From AP-15 sp963787425 (lineage in GTDB: Bacteria > Pseudomonadota > Alphaproteobacteria > ATCC43930 > CGMCC-115725), in assembly GCA_963787425.1 (NCBI GenBank), contig CAWBCV010000007.1, forward strand, positions 372,001 through 436,000: DNA of 64,000 bases. The letters run 5' to 3'. The notes under the pieces are model-generated. The model saw only the letters and a program-made list of their open reading frames with translations. It was not told where the DNA came from and did no database searches. Of the stretch, positions 1 through 8,901 are shown one piece after another (within the stretch, counting starts at the first letter, position 1; each line of letters opens with the position of its first letter). Made by a program: the position numbers and the translations under genes.

Positions 1-1
1 T

Positions 2-640
2 ACTGGCCCCGCCGTGCTGATGTTCGAAGCCGGAAACACGGTAGTGCGGGCCTTCGTGGAAGCGGGAATTTTCGCGCTGGCGGCGATTGCGGTGTTGCTG
101 TGGATAACCCTGCGGCGGGTTTCGGATGTCCTCCTGACGTTGATACCGCTGCTTGTCGCCGGGCTGGTAACCCTCCAGCTCTGCGTCGCGCTCGACATCC
201 CGCTGAACTTCGCCAACATCATTGCGCTGCCGTTGCTGCTCGGGGTCGGCGTCGCGTTCAAAATTTACTACATCATGGCCTGGCGCAGCGGAAAAACCGC
301 GTTGGTCCAGTCGACCTTGACGCGCGCCGTGATCTTCAGCGCGCTTGCCACCGCAAGTGCATTCGGCAGCTTGTGGCTGTCGAGCGACCCCGCCACATCC
401 AGCATGGGCAAATTGATGGCGCTTGCGCTCGTCTGCACAATGGCGGCGGCCGTGCTGTTCCAGCCTGCCCTGATGGGACGGCCGCGGACAAAACCCACCT
501 GGGTCGTGCGTCGCGAGACGCCATCTGGAGGCGCCGTCTCGGCGCCGCCGCGCACCCCAGTGCGGATATCGGAGAACCGGCCTGCGTTAGCGGAGGTGCA
601 CGACGGCTACCGGGCGACCGGGGATGAGCGCGACAACTGA
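2..640 (+). CDS. hpnN: HpnN-like hopanoid transporter (MMPL/RND family), C-terminal part
   Basis: The frame is open from the window edge, so only the last ~212 residues are present. They hold several membrane helices and the glycine-rich segment LLGVGVAFKIYYIMAWR, followed by ALATASAFGSLWLSSDPATSSMG and a hydrophobic end. This matches the C-terminal permease half of hopanoid-biosynthesis-associated RND exporters, which move hopanoids to the outer membrane. The last ~60 residues are a soluble, probably cytoplasmic tail. The stop overlaps the start of the next gene by 17 bases, which suggests one transcript. Assignment to HpnN rather than another MMPL protein rests on these recalled motifs. Confidence 0.75.
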   Translation, partial: TGPAVLMFEAGNTVVRAFVEAGIFALAAIAVLLWITLRRVSDVLLTLIPLLVAGLVTLQLCVALDIPLNFANIIALPLLLGVGVAFKIYYIMAWRSGKTALVQSTLTRAVIFSALATASAFGSLWLSSDPATSSMGKLMALALVCTMAAAVLFQPALMGRPRTKPTWVVRRETPSGGAVSAPPRTPVRISENRPALAEVHDGYRATGDERDN

Positions 641-1871
641 GCATCTGACCGGGTCTATTCCATCGACGCGCCGGTCGAGCCTGGCGCTCGACAATCTGCG
701 GGCATTTGTGATCTTGCTGGTGTTGTCGTTTCACTCGGTGTTGGCGTATCTGCAATTTCTTCCCGCCACGCCATATCCGTTCGACAGCCCACCCTTTCAG
801 TGGCGCGCCATTCCGATCGTCGACAGCCATCGGTGGTTGGGCTTCGATCTGTATTGCGCATGGCAAGACGTCTTTTTGATGTCGTTGTTTTTCTTTCTGT
901 CGGGACTGTTCGTCTGGCCGAGCCTGGACCGCAAGGGGGTCGCGAATTTCCTCAATGGCCGTCTGTTGCGGCTCGGTCTGCCGTTTGCGCTCGTCGTCGC
1001 GATATTGATGCCGGCGACGCTCTATCCGACCTACCTGCAGACGGCGAGCGATCCAGGTTTGGCCGCCTATTGGCGGCACTGGCTCGCATTGCCATTCTGG
1101 CCGTGCGGTCCGATGTGGTTTTTGTGGCTGTTACTGGTCGGCGACTTTGGCGCTGCCGCCCTGCATCGATTTGCGCTGGGCTTGGGCAATTTTCTCGTCC
1201 GGCTCTCGTCGGCCGCTGAAGCCCATCCGACCCGATTCTTTGCGGGTTTTGTCTTCGCCTCGATACTGGCTTATGTGCCCTTGGCCCTCCTGTTCACACC
1301 CTCGGCCTGGTTCCAGCTAGGGCTATTCGCCTTCCAGCTCAGCCGCCCGCTGCACTACGCACTCTATTTTTTTGCCGGCGTCGGGCTCGGGGCCGGAGGT
1401 GTCGAACGCGGCGTTCTCGCCGCCGACGGTCCGCTGGTGCGGCGATGGATGGTGTGGATTTTTGCCGCCCTGGTGTCGTTGTGCGCATGGATGGGATTTA
1501 CCGGGTTGACGATGGAGGCCGCCTCGGCTTCCCTCGGGTTGCAGATCCTTGCCGACCTCAGTTTTGTACTCGCCTGCTTTTCCAGCTGCCTTGCCGTGCT
1601 GGCGGTCGTGCTGCGCTTTGCCGCTCGTCTGCTGCCGACGCTGGCCGGCCTCGGAGACAGTGCGTACGGCATGTACCTGGTGCACTATCTGTTTGTCGTA
1701 TGGCTGCAATTCGCGCTGCTTGGGATTCCGCTTCCGGCCGTCATCAAGGGGGCGGTGGTTTTCGGTTGTACCCTGTTCCTCAGCTGGTGGACGGTCGTCG
1801 CGCTGCGCCGTCTTCCGGCGGTCTGTCAGGTAATCGGCGCGGGGCGGGCGAGGGGGGCTGTAACCTCGTAG
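624..1871 (+). CDS. Acyltransferase 3 family membrane protein
   Basis: A 415-residue polytopic membrane protein. It has the acyltransferase-3 (OpgC/OafA-type) N-terminal signature: LDNLRAFVILLVLSFHSVLAY with the usual helix-1 histidine, then FFLSGLFVWPSL and an NGRLLRLGLPF arginine segment. About ten hydrophobic segments follow. Such proteins transfer acyl groups (acetyl, succinyl) to extracytoplasmic glycans or lipids; the substrate here is unknown. It starts inside the end of the HpnN gene and its 3' end overlaps the convergent esterase by 46 bases. Modification of an envelope lipid or glycan would fit the hopanoid neighbour, but that is inference. Confidence 0.8.
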   Translation: MSATTEHLTGSIPSTRRSSLALDNLRAFVILLVLSFHSVLAYLQFLPATPYPFDSPPFQWRAIPIVDSHRWLGFDLYCAWQDVFLMSLFFFLSGLFVWPSLDRKGVANFLNGRLLRLGLPFALVVAILMPATLYPTYLQTASDPGLAAYWRHWLALPFWPCGPMWFLWLLLVGDFGAAALHRFALGLGNFLVRLSSAAEAHPTRFFAGFVFASILAYVPLALLFTPSAWFQLGLFAFQLSRPLHYALYFFAGVGLGAGGVERGVLAADGPLVRRWMVWIFAALVSLCAWMGFTGLTMEAASASLGLQILADLSFVLACFSSCLAVLAVVLRFAARLLPTLAGLGDSAYGMYLVHYLFVVWLQFALLGIPLPAVIKGAVVFGCTLFLSWWTVVALRRLPAVCQVIGAGRARGAVTS

Positions 1872-2767
1872 CCCGTCTTTTCGCGCACGAACGCGCCGAC
1901 TCGCTCGATTGCGCGGCGAGCTTCCGGGATCAGCGGCACGAAGACATGCCAAACGTGGGGCATGCGGGGCCATATTTCGAGCTCGACCTGACACCCCGCG
2001 GCACGCATACGATCGGCCATACGCACCGCGTCGTCGCGCAATACCTCGTCGCTGCCAACCTGAATGAATGTCGGCGGTAGGCCGGCGGGATCGCCGTAGA
2101 GCGGCGAGACATAGGGAGCGCGCGGATCGGCGCCGGCGAGATAGTCATTGACGAACAATGGCGGATCATCCGCGCTGAGCATCGGATCAGAGTTGGCGTT
2201 TATCCGGAGGGATGCCCCGGTCAGTGCGAGATCGGTCCAGGGTGACAACGCAACCGCAGCGCCCGGCAGCGGATAGCCTTCATCGCGCAATCTCAGCATC
2301 AATGAGAAGACGAGCCCGCCGCCCGCCGAATCGCCCATGACCGCAATCCGGCCCGGGTCCGTCCCACGGGTAACGAGCCAGTTGTAGGCGGTGAAGGCGT
2401 CTTCGAGCGCCGCCGGGAAGGGATGCTCGGGCGCGAGGCGGTAATCGACCGCCAGCAGATGCGCGCGAGCGGCAGACGCTATGCGCCAGGTGAGGTGCCG
2501 GTAAAGGTTCGGCGAGCCGATAATAAAGGCTCCGCCGTGCAAGAACAGGACATGGCGATCGCCTTCGGAGGCAGGCGTGGCGATCAAATCCGCCCTGACC
2601 CCGTCGGCGTCGACGGGCAGTGTTCGAGTGTGCGAGGGCGGGTCCGGAACCAACCGCTCGGCAACAGTCACAAACCGCCGATGCTGCTCGACCGTCAGCT
2701 CGCGATGGTTGCGGTGCTTGATCAACCAGCGCAGGCCGGCCCGAACCATCTCGGATCTCACACTCAT
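1826..2767 (-). CDS. Alpha/beta hydrolase, HSL-type esterase
   Basis: A 313-residue protein of the hormone-sensitive-lipase family. The oxyanion motif LHGGAFIIGS and the nucleophile elbow GDSAGG are clear. A late SDEVLRDDAV and HVWHVF supply the probable Asp and His of the triad. The start chosen is ATG at 2767 (MSVRSEMVRAG); a longer reading to 2965 would run into the divergent aminotransferase and its extra residues look non-coding. It probably hydrolyses short-chain carboxylic esters in the cytoplasm. The physiological substrate cannot be told from sequence. Confidence 0.85.
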   Translation of the reverse strand: MSVRSEMVRAGLRWLIKHRNHRELTVEQHRRFVTVAERLVPDPPSHTRTLPVDADGVRADLIATPASEGDRHVLFLHGGAFIIGSPNLYRHLTWRIASAARAHLLAVDYRLAPEHPFPAALEDAFTAYNWLVTRGTDPGRIAVMGDSAGGGLVFSLMLRLRDEGYPLPGAAVALSPWTDLALTGASLRINANSDPMLSADDPPLFVNDYLAGADPRAPYVSPLYGDPAGLPPTFIQVGSDEVLRDDAVRMADRMRAAGCQVELEIWPRMPHVWHVFVPLIPEARRAIERVGAFVREKTGYEVTAPLARPAPIT

Positions 2768-2904
2768 CTTACCCGGTATTCCCCTCGGTCGGCTGGTGAC
2801 ACGTTGGCAACATGAAGAGGTCAGCCTGTCGTGGCAGACTCCTTCACACCATTTCCTGAAACAAATCCGGCTTTGCGGAGAAAACGAAGGTGCGGTTCTC
2901 ACCA

Positions 2905-4067
2905 ATGGTCGATCGCATCGCCGCGCGGGGCGCCGATGCCTGGAGCATCCACATGGAGGCGGCACGGCTGCGCGACCAGGGCCAGGATGTCATTTTTTTG
3001 ACAGTCGGCGATCCCGATCAGGCGCCGCCGGAACAGGTCATCGACGCGACGATCGATGCGCTGCGCCGGCATCGCACCGGATATTCCTCGATCATCGGCT
3101 ATCCCAGGGTCCGCGAGGCGATTGCTGAGCGGGTTCAGCGGCGCACCGGGCGTCCGTGCCGAGCCGACAACGTCGTCGTGACGCCCGGCGCACAGGGCGG
3201 GGTGTACTGCGCGTTGCAGTGCCTTGCCGGCCCGGGCGACGAAGTCATTGTGCCGGAGCCGATCTACAACACCTACGGGCCGGTGATCGGCGCGAGCGGC
3301 GCCCGCCTGGTGACGGTGGCGCTGCGCGCCGAGCGGGGCTTCCATCCGGATCTCGACAAGATCGCCGCCGCTGTCACGCCGCGCACCCGCGTAATCTGGA
3401 TCAACAGCCCGCACAATCCGACCGGCGTCGTGTTCACCGCGGACGAGGTCGCCGGGATCGCCGAGCTGTGCCGGCGCCACGATTTGTGGCTGCTGTCCGA
3501 CGAGGTTTATGAAGATCTCGCCTTTGCGCGGCCGCATGTCAGCACGTGGTCGCTGCCCGACATGGCCGAGCGCACGGTCGTCGTGTCGAGCCTGTCGAAA
3601 TCGCATGCGATGCCGGGTTTTCGCTTTGGTTGGATCGTCGGGCCGCCAGCCTTGTCGGCGCACCTCTTCGACCTGTTGGTCGCGATGATCTACGGCAGCC
3701 CGGCCTTCATCCAGGACGGGGTGATGCCGGCGCTGGAAGGCGATCTCCCCGAGGTGGCGGCACTGCGTGAAGCCTATCGCAATCGCGCGGCCATGCTCTC
3801 GGAGATCCTTTCCGAAGCCCCCAATTGCCGAGTGACGCGGCCCGAGGGCGGCATGTTCGTGCTGATGGACATCCGAGGCACGGGGGTCGGTTGCAAGAAC
3901 GTTCGCGCACGAACTACTGATGCGGGAGAATGTAGCCGTTCTGCCGTGCGACAGCTTTGGGCCGAGCGCCGCCGGGCACCTGCGGATCTCGTCTGACCGC
4001 TGCCGAACCACGCCTCGCAGAGGCGGGCCGCCGCATCGTCCTTTTCGCCCGCAGCATCGCCGACTAG
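2905..4067 (+). CDS. PLP-dependent class I/II aminotransferase, two frameshifts near the C-terminus
   Basis: Fold-type I aminotransferase of the aspartate/alanine/tyrosine group. Visible motifs are VTPGAQGG, INSPHNPTGVVF, LLSDEVYEDL and the lysine loop SLSKSHAMPGFRFGW, which contains the Schiff-base lysine. From ATG 2905 (GTG 2890 is an alternative) the frame is good to about 3880. It leaves the family at the G5 run 3882-3886, and homology resumes in the next frame (FAHELLMRENVAVLPCDSFG). It shifts again near 3992 and ends as LTAAEPRLAEAGRRIVLFAR, stopping at 4067. The uncorrected frame stops at 3996. Two single-base insertions explain everything, so this is a sequence error or a very recent lesion. 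Substrate unknown. Confidence 0.8.
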
Positions 4068-4283
4068 CGCCCATCATCAGCGGCGCGAGAAGACCCCGTG
4101 GTGCCGCCGGTCAACGCCAGCTATCTCCACGAGCGGCTGCGCCCGCGCTTCGTGACGGGCCTACCCGGAGGAAGTACCATGAGCGCCCCGTTCGGAGAAC
4201 TCGCCACTGACGCAGATGTCACGAGAATTCTGCATGGCCGGCCGGCGGCTCTCGACCCTTTCCGGACGCTGGGCTGTCTTCGG
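4068..4283. other. Intergenic stretch, no gene recognised
   Basis: Between the repaired aminotransferase end and the convergent proteasome-like gene I see only a short plus-strand frame (4098-4349) with no recognisable similarity. It may be a remnant of the ancestral neighbour interrupted by the accessory insertion. Confidence 0.3.
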
Positions 4284-5795
4284 CTATCGTGTGCCTTTTA
4301 CCAAGGTCGGGATTGCTCGCAAGAACAGCCGCGCCTCGATGCAGCCTGACGCGTAAGGTTGGTCTTTGGAGATACTCATGGCCGCGGGCCGCATCGAGGA
4401 CACTACTACGAGCTCTTCTGTGTCCTCGAGACAAGACAGCGAAGAGAAGTTGGACAATCTTAACGCCGCCGCGTTCTGTCGGATCGAAATTGTCGCGCCA
4501 GCCGCATCGAAAAGCATATCGACCGTATATCGCCACTCGTGAGGCTGTGCACCGTCAATAGTCGGCAGGCTTCGAATGTCCCAATGAATCTTCATAGTCT
4601 GTGCTGGGTGCTCGAACGTTGGGATGGCGCGAACTGTGACAATACCTAGCATAATTCTCGTGACGCGATTCTTCATCACGACCGCGTCGCCCCTAGACCC
4701 CACAATCTCCATGACGCCAACTTTCGCGCCGGCGGGGCCGTTAAAGGCGTAAGCGTCAGAGGTTGAGGAAAATGCGATGCTGTGGGCTGGCCCAGCCGGT
4801 GCACTGTCTTCCAGCCTTGTCTCGAATTGCGCCCACTCTGCATCTTGGTCAATTACCTTCGCGCCGAAAGGCTTTGGCACCCTCGTCAAGGTATTTCCGA
4901 CGTCGTCGGTGACGAAGAGCGGCTCCGCGTCGCCGAAGACCTTAACGAGGCCGGTGCTACCTTTGGAGAATTTGGGCGGCTCGAACGTCATTTCATTCGT
5001 GGGGGCTCCCTGCCAGGTTACTCCTTTGCTCTGGACGAAAACCGGCCGTTTCCCACGCTGCGCCTCCGAGATCACCTCAAGCGCTTCGGCGGAACCCGCC
5101 GTGTCAACGGTTAGTCCTGGCGTCCGCCCATAATTCTCAGACGCGCTGCCGCCGTCGGGCGTGTGGCTCGTCACGAGACATCCCTCGCTGATCGCTCCGT
5201 TCGACCTAATTGCCGATCGCCCGTTTATTCGGGCGAGAGCGCCGCGTATCTCGGCCTGATTTACGGTGCTCCGGCTCAGCTGTTTGAGAAACTTTCTGTC
5301 CGCTTTCGTGACGGCATGATTACATCCGAAAATCAGCACGCCCGGTGTCGCCGTCGAGACCTCGGAAACCTCGAAGTGATCAAGAGGTTGGGTCGGCGGC
5401 GGCTTCCCGGGACGATCGATGCATGAGACGACAAACAGCCTAGTGGTCCCATTTCTCTCAAGAACCGTCGCGACAATGGTGAGAAACCAGTGCTTCCGAG
5501 AAAGGTGTCGCAGCTCGACGGCCGCCCTTGATGCGAGGCCGCTCAAAGCTGTCGCAGCATCCACAGACTGAGGCGGGCGTCTGAGGCATTCTAGGATCCA
5601 GTCGCAAGTCTTCCTCTGACCGACCTGAGCGACGCCGGTGAAGGATATCTGCGCACTCCAGGTGCTGGCGACATATGCGAGCTGTTTGCTCCCGAATTCG
5701 TCCTCGATCGGGTTCCAAGTCACGCAATCGGTCAGCCGGTAGTCCGAACTTTGGTGGATGCCGCAGGGGCCCAGAAGATTTAGTAGGAGGGTCAT
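4284..5795 (-). CDS. Uncharacterised protein with an N-terminal proteasome-like (Ntn-hydrolase) domain
   Basis: A 503-residue protein starting at ATG 5795. After Met removal the N-terminus would be Thr (MTLLLNLLGP), and an Asp lies exactly 16 residues further on in SSDYRLTD. This reproduces the Thr1/Asp17 spacing of proteasome beta subunits. GSKQLAYV may carry the catalytic Lys, and the hydrophobic FTGVAQVG strand follows as in that fold. The remaining ~350 residues form an unrecognised, beta-rich region with no membrane segment. It sits beside a group II intron in an accessory stretch and codon use looks less GC-biased than in the neighbours, suggesting transfer. The protease or hydrolase activity is inferred from the N-terminus only; a catalytically dead or sensor role is possible. 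Confidence 0.6.
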   Translation of the reverse strand: MTLLLNLLGPCGIHQSSDYRLTDCVTWNPIEDEFGSKQLAYVASTWSAQISFTGVAQVGQRKTCDWILECLRRPPQSVDAATALSGLASRAAVELRHLSRKHWFLTIVATVLERNGTTRLFVVSCIDRPGKPPPTQPLDHFEVSEVSTATPGVLIFGCNHAVTKADRKFLKQLSRSTVNQAEIRGALARINGRSAIRSNGAISEGCLVTSHTPDGGSASENYGRTPGLTVDTAGSAEALEVISEAQRGKRPVFVQSKGVTWQGAPTNEMTFEPPKFSKGSTGLVKVFGDAEPLFVTDDVGNTLTRVPKPFGAKVIDQDAEWAQFETRLEDSAPAGPAHSIAFSSTSDAYAFNGPAGAKVGVMEIVGSRGDAVVMKNRVTRIMLGIVTVRAIPTFEHPAQTMKIHWDIRSLPTIDGAQPHEWRYTVDMLFDAAGATISIRQNAAALRLSNFSSLSCLEDTEELVVVSSMRPAAMSISKDQPYASGCIEARLFLRAIPTLVKGTR

Positions 5796-6501
5796 GTTAA
5801 CTCGATTGTCGTCTGGGCAATTTTACCCGCTCCTTCTGCATATATACGCCCACTCATCGCGGCGCACCCTCCGCGGCTCACCTGTGCTTGCGACTGACAC
5901 CCGTTAATAGGCGTTGCAAAATCAAAATTTTCGCACCGCGGTTCCGGCGTCGGCCAAACAATCTCTTAGCTCGCGCAGAAATCCGGTGCGAATGCCGGCT
6001 TTCCACGTGCGCCGTGACAAGGCGGCGCTTTTCCAGCGGGTGCAAACCCCGCCCGGCGACCGCTCCAGCCGGAAGCAACCGGGGCAGGCATGGAGGTGAC
6101 GAAATGTCTGAAGCCCCCGGATAGCGGTCACGACTTTGGTGACTGCGCGAGTGTGCAGGCCGCAACGTGAGTAAACGCTGAGCAAACCTCGAAAAGGTCG
6201 ATGTGCAGGCCGACCCGAAAGTGGAATCGGGGAAGGCTGATACGGATGGGTGATTTTGAGCGAGGACTACGCCCATTTGCTGCACCGGGGTAGTGGCGGC
6301 AGCATGTACACAAGGAAAGCGCACGCAACACGGGAAACCCCAACGCGTGGTCAGGGATGATCAACCGGACGCCCGTGAGGGACAGGCCGGGTGCGCTGGG
6401 GTGGCGGAGAGGCTCGCAGTACCGCTGAAGCCGGGTAATGCCGGGGGAGGGAAGGGGCCTTGGTTCAAGACAGACGCAACAAGCGGTGAGGGACCGGGAG
6501 A

Positions 6502-7833
6502 TTGGGTAACCTAACAACTCCGAAACGTGTTCAGAAGCTGCAGATGGCGTTACACGCGAAAGCGAAGGCAGAAGCCGGTTATCGCTTCTATGCCCTGTAC
6601 GACAAGATCAGCCGCGAAGACGTTCTGGCGCATGCCTATGCCCAGTGCCGCTCCAACAAGGGTGCACCGGGAGTAGACGGTCAGGACTTTGCGGACATCG
6701 AAGCGTATGGGGTGGAGCGGTGGCTGGCCGAACTGGCGCTTGCGCTCAGGGAGGAGACCTACCGACCGGAGCCGATCAGACGCGTGTTCATACCGAAGGC
6801 CAACGGCAAACTCAGGCCGCTGGGCATCTCGACCGTGCGGGATCGGGTCTGCATGACAGCAGCGATGCTGGTGCTGGAGCCGATCTTCGAAGCCGACCTT
6901 CCACCGGAAATCTACGCCTACCGCGCTGGGCGCAACGCCCAACAGGCCGCTGTAGAGGTGGAGGAGCTGCTGTTCCGTGGTCATCCGGACGTCGTGGACG
7001 CCGACCTCGCGGACTACTTCGGGAGCATTCCGCATTCCGACCTTCTAAAGTCGGTGGCGCGCCGGATCGTCGATCGGCGCGTGCTGCATCTGATCAAGAT
7101 GTGGCTGGACTGCCCCGTCGAAGAAACCGACAAACGAGGCCGCAAGACACGCACGACCGAGGCGCGCGACAAACGGCGCGGCATTCCGCAGGGCTCACCC
7201 CTCTCACCACTACTGGCGAACATCTACATGCGCCGGTTTGTGCTGGGGTGGAAGAAGCTCGGCCTTGAGCGAAGTCTCGGCACTCGCCTCGTCACCTATG
7301 CCGATGATCTCGTGATCCTGTGCCGGAGGGGCAGCGCCGACGCGGCCCTACACTACCTGCGGGCGATCATGGGCAAGCTGAAGCTGACGGTGAACGAGGA
7401 CAAGACACGGATCTGCCGGGTCCCGGAAGGGGAGTTCGACTTCCTGGGCTTCACGTTCGGACAAATGTTCTCTCGAACGACGGGCCAAGCCCGCTTGGCA
7501 TTGCGACCGTCAAAGAAGAGCATCAAGCGCGTGGTCGAAAAGGTCCACGAGCTGACCGTCCGAGCACGTACGTGGCAGGAAACCACAGAACTGGTGGGAA
7601 TGTTGAACCGCACGCTGCGCGGATGGGCGAACTACTTCTCAGTAGGTACCGTCACTTCGGCGTATCGGGCGCTCGACAACTACGCGGCTATGCGGCTGCG
7701 CCGGTGGTTACGCTTCAAGCACAAGACCAGACGAAGTAAGGGCGGCAGCTATCCACTCCCGCACCTCTACGAGACCTTCGGGCTCGTGCGTCTGACCCGG
7801 CTTGGGCGCGACGTGCCGTGGGCGAAGGCGTGA
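6502..7833 (+). CDS. ltrA: Group II intron reverse transcriptase/maturase
   Basis: A 443-residue intron-encoded protein. The RT domain contains NKGAPGVDG (RT0/1), RRVFIPKANGKLRPLGI, a DADLADYFGSIPH block, RGIPQGSPLSPLLANIYM, and the catalytic YADD in LVTYADDLVILC. It is followed by LKLTVNEDKTRI and FDFLGF. The maturase domain X follows (LNRTLRGWANYFSVG, near residue 370). No HNH endonuclease domain follows domain X, so mobility would rely on nicked or replicating DNA. A TTG at 6502 is taken as start because homologues extend ~14 residues before LQMALHAKAK; ATG 6544 is the alternative. It binds and helps splice its host intron RNA. Confidence 0.9.
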   Translation: MGNLTTPKRVQKLQMALHAKAKAEAGYRFYALYDKISREDVLAHAYAQCRSNKGAPGVDGQDFADIEAYGVERWLAELALALREETYRPEPIRRVFIPKANGKLRPLGISTVRDRVCMTAAMLVLEPIFEADLPPEIYAYRAGRNAQQAAVEVEELLFRGHPDVVDADLADYFGSIPHSDLLKSVARRIVDRRVLHLIKMWLDCPVEETDKRGRKTRTTEARDKRRGIPQGSPLSPLLANIYMRRFVLGWKKLGLERSLGTRLVTYADDLVILCRRGSADAALHYLRAIMGKLKLTVNEDKTRICRVPEGEFDFLGFTFGQMFSRTTGQARLALRPSKKSIKRVVEKVHELTVRARTWQETTELVGMLNRTLRGWANYFSVGTVTSAYRALDNYAAMRLRRWLRFKHKTRRSKGGSYPLPHLYETFGLVRLTRLGRDVPWAKA

Positions 7834-7845
7834 GGTCTTGTCCGA

Positions 7846-7879
7846 GAGCCGGATGCAGGGAAATCCGCATGTCCGGTTC
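7846..7879 (+). ncRNA. Group II intron domain V
   Basis: A 34-nt hairpin with arms GAGCCGGA / TCCGGTTC, an internal bulge and a GAAA tetraloop. Length, AGC triad and position 12 bases after the maturase stop are all those of ribozyme domain V, the catalytic core of group II introns. Confidence 0.85.
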
Positions 7880-7972
7880 GATGAGAGGGGAGTGGAAACG
7901 GAGCCATGGTCGAGCCACTAAGGCACCGCCAGACGAAAGGGGCGGAAACAGACATGCCCGACCTACCGCTAC

Positions 7973-8302
7973 TGCGCCACTTCCCCACTCTACCCAGTGC
8001 CGACCTTGGCGTGCAAAACTCAAGAATCTTCGCAAATCGGGGATCTGCAGCCCCATTTTAAGGACTTTCGAAAATCGGCTGTCGAAGGGGCGGCACTTCT
8101 GCAGTTCCCGGCGGCTACGCACTACGGCACGCCTCCAGAGGCGATCGGCGCATGGCGCGATGCGATGATCGAGTCTCTGCACCGCGTCGATAGACCTCGA
8201 AACATTGCCCATAGATAATCACGCAATTGCTATATTCGTATTGTAGTCTTCTGGGCATCGGCGCCCGTGAGCGGTGCGAGATTGCGATTGAAGGAGTTGG
8301 AG
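7973..8302. other. Intron 3' flank, no gene recognised
   Basis: This ~330-base stretch after the intron holds only short frames (for example 7997-8218, plus strand) without recognisable domains. It is probably the decayed remainder of the locus into which the intron inserted. Confidence 0.3.
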
Positions 8303-8691
8303 ATGCCTGATCTCGACCTGATAAAACAGGAGGAACAGGGGGCGCGGGACCGGCGCGGGCGGTTTTCCAAGGGCCGGTCGGACAATCTCGCGGGCGGGCC
8401 GCGCTGCTGCCGCGGTTCAACCGCGCGGCCCGGCTGCTGCTCGCCGGCGAGGGCGAGGCGCTGACCCCGCAAGGCCGGTCGAGCCGGCGCTCGCCGGCGA
8501 CCCGGCGGCTCAAGTTGCGGTCACCCTGCGCGGGGCGATGCAATTGGGCCATGTGATCGAGGCCTATGTCCGCGGTCGAAGCAACCGAGTTCGAGCGGCG
8601 CTTGCAACGCGCCGGCGTCGATGCGATGGGTTTCGCGACGAGGCGGGGCAAGAACTTGCTATCGGCTGGATCGAAGCCGTGCGTCCTTTGA
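8303..8691 (+). pseudogene. Decayed DUF5681-domain gene
   Basis: The start MPDLDLIKQEEQ leads into GRFSKGRSDNLAGGP, a clear version of the DUF5681 motif (GRFxKGxSGNPAGRP) found in small proteins near phage and mobile genes. The frame then breaks: RAARLLLAGEGEALT appears in another frame, ALAGDPAA in a third, and the family's terminal AVEATEFERRLQ in a fourth, ending at 8691. Some central sequence also seems lost. Several frame changes plus a deletion point to real decay rather than sequencing error. A good RBS (AAGGAG) still precedes the ATG. Confidence 0.7.
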
Positions 8692-8709
8692 GACGGCCGC
8701 TGTCGCGGC

Positions 8710-8767
8710 CTCCTCAGGATAAGGAATTTTCTTAATGCTATCAAAGGCCTGCCCTCATCCTGAGGAG
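8710..8767. repeat. Inverted repeat, REP-like
   Basis: Arms CTCCTCAGGATAAGG (8710-8724) and CCTCATCCTGAGGAG (8753-8767) are near-perfect inverse copies around a ~28-base A/T-richer loop. It resembles the 'CCTCATCCTGAGGAG' intergenic palindromes frequent in alphaproteobacterial genomes. It sits downstream of mntH on the other strand and could also act as a transcription terminator. Confidence 0.6.
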
Positions 8768-8901
8768 CAGACGGAGGGTGCGTCTCGAAGGACGCAAGAC
8801 CGTTCTGTAGCCCTTCATCTCAGTTCTTGCCCGGCCCGACGGCCAACCCATCCTACGGATCTTGGGCGTTGCGTTGGATCGATACTGATTGGGTCTAAAG
8901 A

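Larger units (their letters stand above)
6007..7972 (+). mobile_element. Group II intron (ribozyme plus maturase)
   Basis: The element begins with a GTGCGCC-type 5' end (best candidate 6007; a second GTGCG lies at 5986). It has a ~490-nt structured leader, an internal reverse-transcriptase gene, and a 34-nt domain V at 7846-7879. That domain opens with the AGC catalytic triad, has a GAAA loop and closes with CCGGTTC. A domain VI-like tail then ends in CGACCTACCGCTAC, a typical branch-point A context, placing the 3' end near 7972. Total length ~1.97 kb is normal for bacterial group II introns. Boundaries are estimates. Everything needed for splicing appears to be present, so the element may be active. 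Confidence 0.8.

Noticed and set aside
5986..5990. GTGCG at 5986 as the intron 5' end.
   Set aside because: The second site at 6007 reads GTGCGCC followed by a short complementary GGCGGCGC, closer to the usual start. The first is kept only as an alternative.
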